A DNA stretch of 64,000 nt from Metellina segmentata. Lineage: Eukaryota; Arthropoda; Arachnida; Araneae; Tetragnathidae. Every line of letters starts with the position of its first letter. Position 1 is the stretch's first letter. The notes under the pieces were generated by a model. The model had not been told where the DNA came from. It saw only the letters and a list, made by a program, of their open reading frames with translations, and did no database searches. This document shows positions 63,301-64,000 of the stretch, one piece after another. Location of the stretch: assembly GCA_947359465.1 (NCBI GenBank), contig OX375872.1, positions 126,802,337 through 126,866,336 on the forward strand. The letters are read 5' to 3'. The translations under genes were made by a program, and so were the position numbers.

Positions 63301-63795
63301 TTTGGCTGTGACATTCATGAACATAATATGCATTAAGCTAACTCTAATGTTACTTTTTTCTGTATATTTTGTGGTACTCATAAACAAATCTTACCTATAA
63401 TAGCCCTTGTGTAGCAAAAATGGGCATAGTGTAACAAACCCTTATGGAAATTTTGGGTACTATTGTGATTCGATAAAATTTAATTTAGGCATTAAATCCA
63501 TTGCATTGATGTGTTTAGAATTTCATGATTCCAGGGTTTCAATTATTTCAATTTGATGTATTATGATATTTTTGTTCATAGCAACATTTAAAGATAGTTT
63601 GTTATTTTTTCTTTTTACTAGGTAGCAACCACGCTTTTCAAACATAACCCATCTCTACAAAACTTGTATCTGATGAAAAAATCTTTTTGTGATGCTGTTG
63701 TGGCATTATGCTATGAAAATGTCTCTCTTGCTGGCTATTTATGGACTCATCTATTTCCCAAGCTGTGGAATCTTTTTGGTAAAGAAGTTAAAAAT
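2648..63795 (+). CDS. TRRAP: TRRAP/Nipped-A/Tra1-like HEAT-repeat scaffold, internal 32 exons (partial gene)
   Basis: TRRAP is a catalytically dead PIKK-family scaffold that binds activators and anchors the SAGA and NuA4/TIP60 acetyltransferase complexes in the nucleus. Seen here: 32 exons (listed separately) whose phases all agree and which contain no stop, totalling 5,981 nt. The translation is mostly leucine-rich paired helices, as in a HEAT solenoid. It is collinear with human TRRAP from roughly residue 600 to 2600. Recognisable blocks are LLNYLLDHLEDMG, the LQTLDEMMG...VKLLGKLSAGNR stretch, SCILIDAI, ITEVLFRHLTSPKENVRKQ, LLWDIWRSDDFQ, AGLRCKE and WTHLFPKLWNLF. N-terminal exons and the FAT/kinase-like/FATC part lie outside the window. 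Similarity to human by eye is low (about a quarter to a third in the best block), so this could be a divergent paralogue. Family assignment is confident because order and spacing match throughout; orthology is not settled. Confidence 0.87.
3550..3589 (+). CDS. TRRAP: TRRAP-like exon 2 (40-nt microexon)
   Basis: A 40-nt exon between gtgttttag and gtaagt. Its length (1 mod 3) is what is needed to carry the phase-2 end of exon 1 into the phase-0 start of exon 3. It encodes SDFEKNFQKIAEI, matching the family segment just before the 'NPLTFKEIF' block. Confidence 0.72.
4606..4935 (+). pseudogene. pogo/Tigger (jerky-like) transposase C-terminal remnant
   Basis: A broken reading frame gives FDNLSFEDIE, then DPVLNADLIREVLELARKL, then HDPNKERAGKFPREL and ASYRELYNGLTKTQTQ. 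The 'DP..ER..KF.REL...YRE.Y' spacing followed by a Q-rich end is the C-terminal signature of Tigger/jerky transposases. Stops and frameshifts lie at 4710 and before 4750. The ends of the element were not identified. Confidence 0.6.
5339..5714. mobile_element. hAT MITE with perfect 8-bp TSD
   Basis: The right end read inward is CAGGGTTGGCAAAACCCC, and the left end is CAGAGATGGCAGATTGGGC. Both flanks are exactly GCACAGAC (5331-5338 and 5715-5722). The element is 376 bp with no coding capacity and contains a C-rich tract at 5461-5480. Confidence 0.88.
5461..5480. repeat. C-rich homopolymer tract
   Basis: Ten C, then T, six C, TT-type interruptions, within the hAT MITE. Confidence 0.9.
6435..6488 (+). 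CDS. TRRAP: TRRAP-like exon 3
   Basis: 54 nt, acceptor cttttcag, donor gtgagt, phase 0 to 0. Encodes LSFLPRASFRKVFAECID, the counterpart of the human NPLTFKEIFQTTVPYMV segment. Confidence 0.75.
7225..7300 (+). repeat. Dispersed repeat R3, copy 1
   Basis: The stretch from 'gtttttcaacgt' through 'gcaaagcaagtgcggtctga' and 'atacattag' recurs inverted at about 59000-59070. It is GC-richer than its surroundings. Class unknown. Confidence 0.65.
7971..8008. repeat. Perfect 17-bp inverted repeat (hairpin) with 4-nt loop
   Basis: GCAAAAACGTAAACCAG, then AGTG, then its exact reverse complement. It lies within the 4.2-kb transposon. Function unknown. Confidence 0.92.
8474..9210. mobile_element. CAGGGTGG-family copy 2 (737 bp, 5-bp TSD)
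   Basis: Ends are CAGGGTGGTAACAGAACC and TTTGTTGCCACCCTG. The flanks are both ATGGA. It is the least interrupted copy and a good reference for the family. The motif TCAGGGAA.TTTTT occurs near both ends in direct orientation. Confidence 0.88.
9518..9970 (+). repeat. Dispersed repeat R2, copy 1
   Basis: From 'gttgctgtcgcaggattgaa' and 'tttagctcgattcttagac' to 'ctgtcatatctatatc' it parallels 36611-37030 in the same order and orientation. No ORF is evident. Class unknown. Confidence 0.75.
10325..10480. repeat. Repeat with GGTTTGCGAAGCAAACC hairpin
   Basis: A 7-bp stem palindrome followed by 'aaatgggattgcgtagca'. Related hairpins, GGTTTGAGAAACAAACC and GGTTTGCGAATCAAACC, are followed or preceded by similar sequence at 58759 and 58887. 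A Helitron-like origin is possible but unproven. Confidence 0.5.
10981..11238 (+). mobile_element. tRNA-derived SINE, family 1, copy 1
   Basis: The tRNA-like head has an A box (TTAGTGGTCAAGG) and B box (GGTTCGAATCT). A non-tRNA body and an A-rich end follow. The 13-bp duplication ATATGAGTAATTT flanks it (10968-10980 and 11239-11251), which sets the ends exactly. Confidence 0.93.
11429..11467 (+). CDS. TRRAP: TRRAP-like exon 4 (39-nt microexon)
   Basis: 39 nt between tttttcag and gtaagt, phase 0 to 0, encoding ELLGLASLNASIR. It continues the helix begun in exon 3 across a 4.9-kb intron filled with mobile elements. Confidence 0.75.
12130..12229 (+). CDS. TRRAP: TRRAP-like exon 5
   Basis: Acceptor ctttttag, donor gtaaga, ends phase 1. 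Encodes IFVRKLLFHRDYISQ and then TTLLLNYLLDHLEDMG. The latter matches the well-conserved human block FATILVEYLLDRLPEMG. Confidence 0.88.
12230..16533. other. Intron 5-6, no recognised element
   Basis: 4.3 kb of AT-rich sequence. Open frames at 13259-13603 and elsewhere look random. A short hairpin (11-bp stem, ATGACTATTTT) lies at 14557-14584. Uncharacterised old repeats may be present but I could not define ends. Confidence 0.5.
16534..16628 (+). CDS. TRRAP: TRRAP-like exon 6
   Basis: Acceptor gttttag, donor gtgagt. Encodes NSEMCASYLPIFEDLLQAL and then YETPYRTEEIFK, aligning with the human segment that follows LPEMGS. Confidence 0.85.
17980..19140 (-). pseudogene. hAT transposase pseudogene (ZBED5/GTF2IRD2-like)
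   Basis: Minus-strand fragments in several frames. It opens with MSFKTSLKKTEPKKK near 19137. Then come VIDESTDTTNTDQLTILIRG and ASLVPLKDITKSRDLYEAV (about 18470-18634), pieces like CTKALTMDNLMQIV and GLNYC, and a wall of stops. The 'DESTD...QL.ifirG' and 'H.eNLC.K.l' motifs are typical of this hAT branch. Many stops and frameshifts make it non-functional. Confidence 0.8.
19241..19255 (+). repeat. Short AGGT tandem repeat
   Basis: Four tandem copies of aggt, then degeneration. Confidence 0.8.
19882..20047 (+). CDS. TRRAP: TRRAP-like exon 7
   Basis: Acceptor ttttatag, donor gtaagt, ends phase 1. Contains KKCCEVILCAREVFNILKLM and HILLPHIPQLLD. The second matches human 'FLPLLPNLLQ'. Confidence 0.88.
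20361..20533 (+). CDS. TRRAP: TRRAP-like exon 8
   Basis: Acceptor cattttag, donor gtacgt. Contains LNLWYRNAHNLELQEKIVET and FLPSLLNALDANSNLILQ, parallel to the human segment ending SALNGSQTLVSQ. Confidence 0.9.
20534..22200. other. 5' part of intron 8-9, no recognised content
   Basis: AT-rich, no supported exon. The segment 21470-21660 is GC-richer and may be an old repeat, but no partner copy was found in the window. Confidence 0.4.
22250..24290 (-). pseudogene. Decayed ORF of an uncharacterised multi-copy transposon-like family
   Basis: Minus-strand open pieces in order: an N-terminal part at 24065-24289; KRNDEWLSHARIRVEEEVGD and ERRYHVDCGTNK (23640-23822); LTPNEALDDVSECVDLLFKC through HSFKLICLYDEILRFKRSAA (22955-23431); then a CDTT..IFGIGKGK-like block with stops near 22650-22700; and a tail resembling the AAK-HS...P...GW region. 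I remember this order from large ORF families in arachnid and other invertebrate genomes whose transposon class I cannot name. Several stops and frameshifts: non-functional. Confidence 0.62.
24981..25169 (+). CDS. TRRAP: TRRAP-like exon 9
   Basis: Acceptor ccttgcag, donor gtaagt, phase 0 to 0. Encodes GLQTLDEMMGILDFAFLN and AVKLLGKLSAGNRFHGK. This is one of the strongest family matches in the window (human GLRTLELCV...YRVLGKFGGSNRK). Confidence 0.93.
25727..25810 (+). CDS. TRRAP: TRRAP-like exon 10
   Basis: 84 nt, acceptor cttttag, donor gttagt. Encodes LNYNSDAPSVIANVRESANH and FIQFPIEK. The end corresponds to human LQLPMEK. Confidence 0.88.
25949..26100 (+). CDS. TRRAP: TRRAP-like exon 11
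   Basis: Acceptor attactag, donor gtaaga, ends phase 2. Encodes IMKSALNAATCKGSVNF and HCWSIVKYCLTAYINLD, matching human AIETALDCLKS...AWEVIKCFLVAMMSLE. Confidence 0.9.
26466..26674 (+). mobile_element. tRNA-derived SINE, family 1, copy 2
   Basis: Starts GCCGACTAACCGG like the copy at 10981. A box GTAGTGGTTAAGG, B box GGTTCAAATCC, poly-A end. The flanks AAAATGACT (26457-26465) and AAATTGACT (26675-26683) are an 8-of-9 duplication. Confidence 0.9.
27143..27155 (+). repeat. Poly-G tract
   Basis: Thirteen consecutive G in intron 11-12. Similar G tracts occur at 28390-28401 and 30261-30275. Confidence 0.9.
27394..27482 (+). CDS. TRRAP: TRRAP-like exon 12
   Basis: Acceptor aattctag, donor gtatgg. 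Enters phase 2 and leaves phase 1. Encodes TQESRWNKCHLLADWKSRKT and HKLVLMGML, parallel to the human segment with ...ARKTFEQALTGAF. Confidence 0.85.
27874..28127 (+). CDS. TRRAP: TRRAP-like exon 13
   Basis: Acceptor aatttcag, donor gtaagt. Encodes INSEVKDFMDLFIEQNTF, GSLDSCILIDAIMDFVTFE and IGIGALKTII. The ILIDAI and IG..AL..I positions match human VLIDAIAICMAYEEKELCKIGEVALAVI. Confidence 0.92.
28225..28310 (+). CDS. TRRAP: TRRAP-like exon 14
   Basis: Acceptor tctttaaag, donor gtaagt, ends phase 2. Encodes AWDCHYIQYMVNKINLLCYK and ETWYSKYF, matching human FSYIVERLCACCYEQAWYAKLGG. The acceptor lacks a strong pyrimidine tract but is fixed by phase and homology. Confidence 0.86.
28390..28401 (+). 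repeat. Poly-G tract
   Basis: Twelve consecutive G, 80 bp after the exon 14 donor. Confidence 0.9.
28402..29914. other. Remainder of intron 14-15, no recognised content
   Basis: AT-rich. The ORF at 28290-28580 overlaps the exon in another frame and is a shadow. Confidence 0.4.
29915..30055 (+). CDS. TRRAP: TRRAP-like exon 15
   Basis: Acceptor aatttcag, donor gtgtgt, phase 2 in and out. Encodes CKAIKLILEQAPYNWIY and VDSLLFIVGDLETSLNGG, matching human SIKFLMERLPLTWV...LKALLFVMMDLTGEVSNG. Confidence 0.9.
30261..30275 (+). repeat. Poly-G tract
   Basis: Fifteen bases, G with one A, in intron 15-16. Confidence 0.85.
31196..32209 (+). mobile_element. hAT element remnant inserted into the SINE (8-bp TSD)
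   Basis: The ends ATACTTGACAGCTTT and (inward) CATACTTGCCAAGTTT form imperfect TIRs. Flanks CACCACAC and CACCAGGT correspond to the single octamer CACTATGT in the unoccupied SINE at 51.1 kb (reverse strand), fitting an 8-bp duplication with mutations. The left end has three spaced copies of a TTTTAYGGATT motif. A hAT dimerisation fragment is inside. Confidence 0.78.
31470..31770 (+). pseudogene. hAT transposase C-terminal dimerisation fragment
   Basis: Frame pieces give VQWVEIGKIREADRL, a stop, then KFVKLVKIMLFILLFPLSNT and ECERIFSLVRKNRTEYSSLI, continuing LVLKTQNL to a stop at 31770. 'P.SNTECERIFS..R..R' is the conserved hAT C-terminal motif. The N-terminal catalytic part is absent, so this is a remnant. 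Confidence 0.88.
32479..32629 (+). CDS. TRRAP: TRRAP-like exon 16
   Basis: Acceptor tcttttag, donor gtaaat. Encodes TVLEASFVMFYKVENHD and then ITEVLFRHLTSPKENVRKQ, a clear match to human VTHDLVREVTSPNSTVRKQ. Confidence 0.93.
33458..33650 (+). CDS. TRRAP: TRRAP-like exon 17
   Basis: Acceptor gttgcag, donor gtaagt, ends phase 1. Encodes VMWCLQLLATRSFLGLEKLM, EPMNDIF and LGFLDGFVFC, matching human MHSLQVLAQVTGKSV..IMEPHKEVL...IGLMEGNTFC. Confidence 0.92.
34333..34616 (+). CDS. TRRAP: TRRAP-like exon 18
   Basis: Acceptor tttatag, donor gtgagt. Encodes SDKPYDDFLLQKLFHICN, QTSLRALCSIFLRAEGE and STAFECMKYIAET, matching human LRIAALNALAACNYL...LQEAGEACMRKFLEG. Confidence 0.9.
35040..35795 (-). pseudogene. 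Tc1 transposase pseudogene (DD34E type)
   Basis: Starts MRKAADLNKFDRG at 35795. The helix-turn-helix segment follows (TSIIETARLVDCS, stop, SAIVSIHAKWINDSDTSSR), then GRRRLSHLVKQNRRKTVAQ. A frame change leads to SRRPTRVPLLTKQHRQLRL, QWAQKHRDWTMDEWKKVAWS and DES, the first catalytic D. A further part has NAANYLSIIEDQLHPYMASV and FPTQNGIFQQDNTP, the second D. The segment with the final E (NSPDLNPIEH in the family) is lost by truncation. Stops and frameshifts are present, so it is inactive. Confidence 0.88.
35040..35941 (-). mobile_element. Truncated Tc1-like transposon
   Basis: On the minus strand it starts at the terminus TGACAAGCCAAAACATTATG at 35940 and holds a transposase fragment. It stops abruptly inside the catalytic domain near 35040, so the other TIR is missing. 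The intact end abuts a (TG)n(TA)n microsatellite. Confidence 0.85.
35936..35977 (+). repeat. (TG)n(TA)n microsatellite
   Basis: gtgtgtgtgt followed by a run of at, interrupted once. Confidence 0.9.
35980..36300. repeat. Unclassified segment between two microsatellites
   Basis: GC-richer than its surroundings, bounded by TA/CA microsatellites. It could be a solo LTR or other retroelement piece, but no clear TG...CA termini or duplication is visible. Confidence 0.35.
36301..36330 (+). repeat. (CA)n(TA)n microsatellite
   Basis: Six to seven CA units, then nine TA units. Confidence 0.9.
36331..36573. mobile_element. Small inverted-repeat element flanked by AT tracts
   Basis: The left arm TCTCGCTCACACTCCTTTCA and the inward right arm TTGCTCACTCCTTTCATCAA are imperfect inverted repeats extending about 35 bp, including a shared TCAAAAA end. 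It is 243 bp and both sides are TA microsatellite, so any TA duplication is hidden. Confidence 0.6.
36572..36596 (+). repeat. (AT)n microsatellite
   Basis: Run of AT dinucleotides between the inverted-repeat element and repeat R2. Confidence 0.88.
36600..37190 (+). repeat. Dispersed repeat R2, copy 2, with a tail shared with 58.6 kb
   Basis: The first about 430 bp match 9518-9970. The tail 'caataggctacaaattcct' to 'gctggccatgcagtagctag' matches, inverted, the block at 58650-58860. It is bounded on both sides by AT microsatellites. No ORF. Confidence 0.72.
37191..37214 (+). repeat. (TA)n(TG)n microsatellite
   Basis: Follows the end of repeat R2 copy 2 directly. Confidence 0.9.
37531..37767 (+). 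CDS. TRRAP: TRRAP-like exon 19
   Basis: Long T tract, acceptor tttcag, donor gtattt, 79 codons, phase 0 to 0. Encodes VKEHIYPLFATFQDLEVLKM, NYLFKAFKNILEVE and IVDQLNKSLDVCL, following the human HTHMRPLLMMLGDYRSL...DQMMQHLRKWME order. Confidence 0.88.
37862..38047 (+). CDS. TRRAP: TRRAP-like exon 20
   Basis: Acceptor cctttag, donor gtaagt, 62 codons, only 94 bp after exon 19. Encodes TYEIFRKLFEIIVKLDAD, FRKLVLLLFQESPHIYF and TNWTHVERFQNLF. Human counterpart: FREPLIKFLTRHPSQTVELFM...PQWSRMFMSFL. Confidence 0.9.
38048..39286. other. Intron 20-21, no recognised content
   Basis: AT-rich, nothing supported beyond the splice sites. Confidence 0.45.
39287..40089 (+). CDS. TRRAP: TRRAP-like exon 21 (803 nt, largest)
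   Basis: Acceptor atttcag, donor gtaaga, ends phase 2. It runs from GEPLRKGLLRNISKLKSVL through SLLWDIWRSDDFQ, KWLAKCLLEYIKYHVYEVEI, LFDLLRPLNSYLSQHFKFIT and FLYFINIFHKD to HHLFPGC. These match human DARPLRDVLAANPNRF, QLRRVWVSENFQ, LAYCLLNYCKRNYGDIELL and FFRFVDFNDP in the same order. The open frame also extends about 40 nt upstream into the intron, so homology and the acceptor set the start. Confidence 0.93.
40090..42061. other. Intron 21-22, possible old TA-flanked MITE
   Basis: Around 40589 (TATAGTGGACCGCTATATT) and 41648 (inward TATAGCAGCCCTTCTCTTAA) are loosely inverted ends that could bound a 1.06-kb pogo- or mariner-like MITE. The match is weak. Otherwise no feature is seen. Confidence 0.35.
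42062..42218 (+). CDS. TRRAP: TRRAP-like exon 22
   Basis: Acceptor tgttctag, donor gtatat. Encodes YGCLLKKLLLFAEFCIRV and GNLLISYISEYTKRD, matching human LRRLMTFAWPCLL...GHLLLAHIIAKF. A pogo-like MITE begins 36 bp after the donor. Confidence 0.87.
42255..43001. mobile_element. pogo/Tigger-like MITE (747 bp)
   Basis: The terminal inverted repeat CAGTGGTACCTCAATATA is exact at both ends, each bordered by TA. A minus-strand open stretch inside (42606-42923) with GISSMTAHERINMTVCTIQR and MGCKKRLHKNKK may be an eroded N-terminal DNA-binding region. Confidence 0.88.
43733..45612 (-). mobile_element. pogo-like transposon, 1.9 kb, decayed
   Basis: Ends are GGGTAAAGTGGGGCAAGT and (inward) GAGTAAAGTGGGGTAAGTGC, bordered by TA. 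Internal copies of the 'GTGGGGCAAGTGCAGAC' motif lie near the right end. Minus-strand pieces around 44520-45020 give GNDNFR, SLSESDSEMDSVRDYDEF and TFVRAIVEEDINRFKTTDEL, then AIGDWAIVMFLEKTS. This resembles the acidic linker and C-terminal 'GD..lV.f..kk' domain of pogo-type transposases. Stops are present. Confidence 0.78.
44198..44227 (+). repeat. Interrupted CAG/AGC trinucleotide repeat
   Basis: Five CAG units, a short interruption, then two more, inside the pogo-like element. Confidence 0.85.
46018..46221 (+). CDS. TRRAP: TRRAP-like exon 23
   Basis: Acceptor cttccag, donor gtaaat, 68 codons. Encodes LLDFCNLYTPEVQRTAIHLL, LKLWIEKVLPGNSDVVPQCI and HIFNMVKC, matching human AIVRQAMAILTPAV...HWTRKIIVEEGHTVPQLVHILHLIVQH. 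Confidence 0.9.
46259..46696. mobile_element. MITE with hAT-like ends and 6-bp TSD
   Basis: Ends are CAAAGTTGCCAAGTGCTC and (inward) CAGGGTTGCCAACTTTTTC. The flanks are both GTTTAT. It is 438 bp, with its left duplication starting 31 bp after the exon 23 donor. Confidence 0.8.
46975..47190. repeat. Repeat with GTTGAGTT-GCCCTTT motifs
   Basis: 'gttgagtttgccctttc' (47064) and 'gttgagttcgccctttg' (47173) are direct copies. 'ggtgaactcaac' (46982) is an inverted partner. Possibly an eroded DNA transposon. Confidence 0.45.
47701..47856 (+). CDS. TRRAP: TRRAP-like exon 24
   Basis: Acceptor gtttacag, donor gtaatt. Encodes IFNLEHKDVIQDLISMANLL and ELLFQITEILLKRIKSMEKN, matching human VRHHLVQHMVSAMQRLGF...RLAVDLSEVVIKWELQRIKDQ. 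Confidence 0.9.
47857..48823. other. Intron 24-25, no recognised content
   Basis: AT-rich with no supported feature. Confidence 0.45.
48824..49231 (+). CDS. TRRAP: TRRAP-like exon 25, with acidic linker
   Basis: Acceptor aatttcag, donor gtaagt, 136 codons. The first part is low-complexity and acidic (FDFVDNDDKSPVEEPMDF). In human TRRAP the equivalent linker carries the basic nuclear-localisation region; no comparable K/R cluster is visible here. The exon ends in the conserved helix IALSVLNFLLKLACK (human TVVNFLIRVACQ). Confidence 0.9.
49652..49968 (-). mobile_element. SINE, family 3, with (AAC)n tail
   Basis: The 13-bp duplication AAATGAAACACTT flanks it exactly (49639-49651 and 49969-49981). 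On the minus strand it starts CAGCAGAGCCTGCAATTC, has a weak B-box-like GGTTGCGAGATC, and ends in AAC repeats. A 14-bp palindrome-like GGGCCATATATGGCCC lies near the tail. Confidence 0.87.
50821..50955 (+). CDS. TRRAP: TRRAP-like exon 26
   Basis: Acceptor ctgttttag, donor gtaagt, 45 codons. Encodes EQVFSIKCMDLLKSSLLL and LHFDLKWWFNDIAI, matching human SRRCVNLLKTALRPD...LKLQWFDKLLM. Confidence 0.9.
51061..51232 (+). mobile_element. tRNA-like SINE, family 2, 5'-truncated copy
   Basis: It matches the body of the split SINE at 31.1-32.4 kb and ends in TAATTAAAAAAAA. The tRNA-like head is missing. It shows the unoccupied site of the hAT insertion (ACATAGTG). Confidence 0.8.
52226..52387 (+). CDS. 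TRRAP: TRRAP-like exon 27
   Basis: Acceptor caataacag, donor gtaagt, 54 codons. Encodes ANVSICLEFEVLLHLILTKL and IVLFRDMIPFFSCHNRA, matching human GNICTGLEVLSFLLTVLQ...LQRGIAACMTCGNTKV. Confidence 0.87.
53920..55017 (+). mobile_element. mariner element inside copy 3
   Basis: Ends are TTGGGTCATCCGAAAAGTTC and (inward) TTGGGTCATTCAGGTGCCA. TA follows the right end at 55018. The left flank is aa instead of TA, probably by mutation. The sibling copies at 8.9 and 59.3 kb give the uninterrupted sequence around the site. It is 1,098 bp, less than the usual 1.3 kb. Confidence 0.87.
54067..54990 (+). pseudogene. mariner transposase pseudogene
   Basis: It reads VENQNVNFHHIMLFYFKKEK, then VSGDTVQRWFDKFKCRKF, then a helix-turn-helix (CYTVQELSHRLNIQKSTVL) and the altered first catalytic region RDEKEMLYYNVSRKRSH. 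After a stop at 54591 it continues IWWDYKGIVHYELLPQNQT, VVFQHDNV (second D) and YSPDLSP (third D). The start Met is Val, and there are several stops and small deletions. Subfamily resembles mellifera or related mariners (inference). Inactive. Confidence 0.9.
55649..55806 (+). CDS. TRRAP: TRRAP-like exon 28
   Basis: Acceptor tttttcag, donor gtaggt, ends phase 2. Encodes VIRFGENLLNLLKLINYSI and AVTDLFNILQYFIHAVFQ, parallel to human RAVHSLLSRLMSIFP...ELECLYAAVGKVIYEG. Confidence 0.85.
55888..56030 (+). CDS. TRRAP: TRRAP-like exon 29
   Basis: Acceptor ttttttag, donor gtatga. Enters phase 2 and leaves phase 1. Encodes QELLVIKDMVMVFPKYINEI and SINFLLNITQEQLKSVNC. It sits 81 bp after exon 28 and follows the human SQLFGTLMILKSACSNNPSYIDRLISVFMRSLQKM order. 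Confidence 0.83.
56031..57673. other. Intron 29-30, no recognised content
   Basis: AT-rich with no exon or repeat that I can support. Confidence 0.45.
57674..57980 (+). CDS. TRRAP: TRRAP-like exon 30
   Basis: Acceptor tcttatag, donor gtattt, ends phase 2. Encodes IIYILQDLSNKSHRDVLLEV, VKITKKLIVEKNTTQLDPFS and HYFDIIQHMYR, matching human AILTSLIEKSPDAKILRAVVKIVEEWV...AQFLDLVNYVYR. Confidence 0.9.
58645..59080 (-). repeat. Composite repeat: hairpin block plus R3 copy 2
   Basis: 58650-58860 pairs with the tail of R2 at 37080-37190 (inverted). It holds two GGTTTG...CAAACC hairpins at 58759 and 58887. 59000-59075 is the inverted partner of R3 at 7225-7300. Confidence 0.65.
59383..60116. mobile_element. 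CAGGGTTCCC-family element nested in copy 4
   Basis: The left end is CAGGGTTCCCATGGTCC; the right end GTGGGAAGCATG is an eroded inverse. Flanks CCTTA and TCTTA differ at one base of five, and the sibling copies give the uninterrupted site (cccttacaat). Repeated AGTCCTTGAA motifs occur near both ends in the same orientation. Confidence 0.75.
60352..61196. other. End of intron 30-31, no recognised content
   Basis: AT-rich; only the polypyrimidine tract and acceptor at 61196 are notable. Confidence 0.45.
61197..61530 (+). CDS. TRRAP: TRRAP-like exon 31
   Basis: Long T tract, acceptor tttacag, donor gtaagt. Encodes RLEGFSYLDYFNAGLRCKEY, KNFFDILNQHVAPNFESRI, FSLNFYVALIVTSCFEV and then a polar tail (SNQTVLPSTSG). 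Human counterpart: LEPAFLSGLRCAQPLIRAKFFEVFDNS...HFWIKQCIELLLAVCE. Confidence 0.92.
61571..61600 (+). repeat. (GT)n(AT)n microsatellite
   Basis: About 40 bp after the exon 31 donor. Confidence 0.88.
61601..63095. other. Intron 31-32, unassigned part
   Basis: No exon supported. The segment 61940-62470 is less AT-rich and may be an old repeat, but I find no partner copy or clear ends. Confidence 0.4.
63106..63314 (-). mobile_element. tRNA-derived SINE, family 4
   Basis: On the minus strand: A box GGTATAGTGGTCATAGC, B box GGTTCAAATCC, then an unrelated body and a short A tail. Flanks TCATGAATAT (63096-63105) and TCATGAACAT (63315-63324) match at 9 of 10 bases. Confidence 0.88.
63622..63795 (+). 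CDS. TRRAP: TRRAP-like exon 32 (last in window)
   Basis: Acceptor tttactag, donor gtaagt, 58 codons. Encodes KKSFCDAVVALCYENVSLAG and YLWTHLFPKLWNLFGKE, matching human GALLSAFVQLCHISTTLAEKTWVQLFPRLWKILS. The gene continues past the window into the FAT region. Confidence 0.9.
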
Positions 63796-64000
63796 GTAAG
63801 TGTTCTTATTTGCCTTGGTATTTATTTTATAATGCTTTTTTAAATCTGATAGTTTCAAAATGGTTTACATTCATCTAATTTTTATTGTATCAGAATTTAA
63901 CTTTTTTTTAAAGTTAAAATAAGTGGAATAATTTTATTAATCATTAAAATGAAAACAATTTGTAAATCACTAATTGCATGGGTCCATCCATGTCAAGTGG

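Noticed and set aside
1..64000. A multi-gene defence or biosynthetic system
   Set aside because: Only one host gene is present. The remaining coding traces are decayed transposases.

Overview
The window looks like a piece of a large, AT-rich animal nuclear genome. It has GT-AG introns of up to about 5 kb packed with transposon copies, and no bacterial-style gene layout. The mix of hAT, mariner, Tc1 and pogo elements, several tRNA-like SINEs, and an ORF family I remember mainly from arachnid genomes suggests an arthropod, possibly a spider or other chelicerate. That placement is inference.

One gene occupies the window on the + strand. I could chain 32 coding exons from 2648 to 63795. All have AG acceptors and GT donors, consistent reading phase and no stop codon. 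Together they give about 1,990 codons (5,981 nt). Read in order, they follow the HEAT-repeat solenoid of TRRAP (Nipped-A in fly, Tra1 in yeast), the scaffold of the SAGA and NuA4/TIP60 histone acetyltransferase complexes. Both gene ends lie outside the window: the first ~600 residues upstream and the FAT, PI3K-like and FATC domains downstream. The protein is far more divergent from human TRRAP than I would expect of an ordinary arthropod orthologue, so it may be a fast-evolving second copy.

The rest is intron, and much of it is mobile DNA. Layout: 0.2-1.8 kb, a three-level nest (5-bp-TSD element > pogo-like MITE > hAT-like MITE). 4.2-5.7 kb, a pogo/Tigger transposase remnant and a hAT MITE with a perfect 8-bp duplication. 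6.8-11.2 kb, a 4.2-kb element with 5-bp TSDs holding a smaller related element and a perfect 17-bp hairpin, then a tRNA-SINE. 17.3-19.7 kb, a decayed ZBED-type hAT. 22.2-24.3 kb, an antisense decayed ORF of an uncharacterised transposon-like family. 26.5 kb, a second copy of the SINE. 31.1-32.4 kb, a SINE split by a hAT remnant, with 8-bp duplications that a second SINE copy helps to define. 35.0-37.2 kb, a truncated Tc1 and several AT-flanked repeats. 42.2-45.6 kb, two pogo-like elements. 46.3 kb, a MITE with a 6-bp TSD beside an exon. 49.6 and 51.1 kb, SINEs. 53.2-55.3 kb, an element carrying a mariner. 58.2-60.4 kb, an element carrying a second element. 63.1 kb, a SINE.

No CRISPR array, operon, rRNA or functional tRNA gene was seen. 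No new multi-gene system is apparent. The most novel signals are the divergent TRRAP-like gene and a group of 5-bp-TSD elements whose subterminal motifs are direct rather than inverted.
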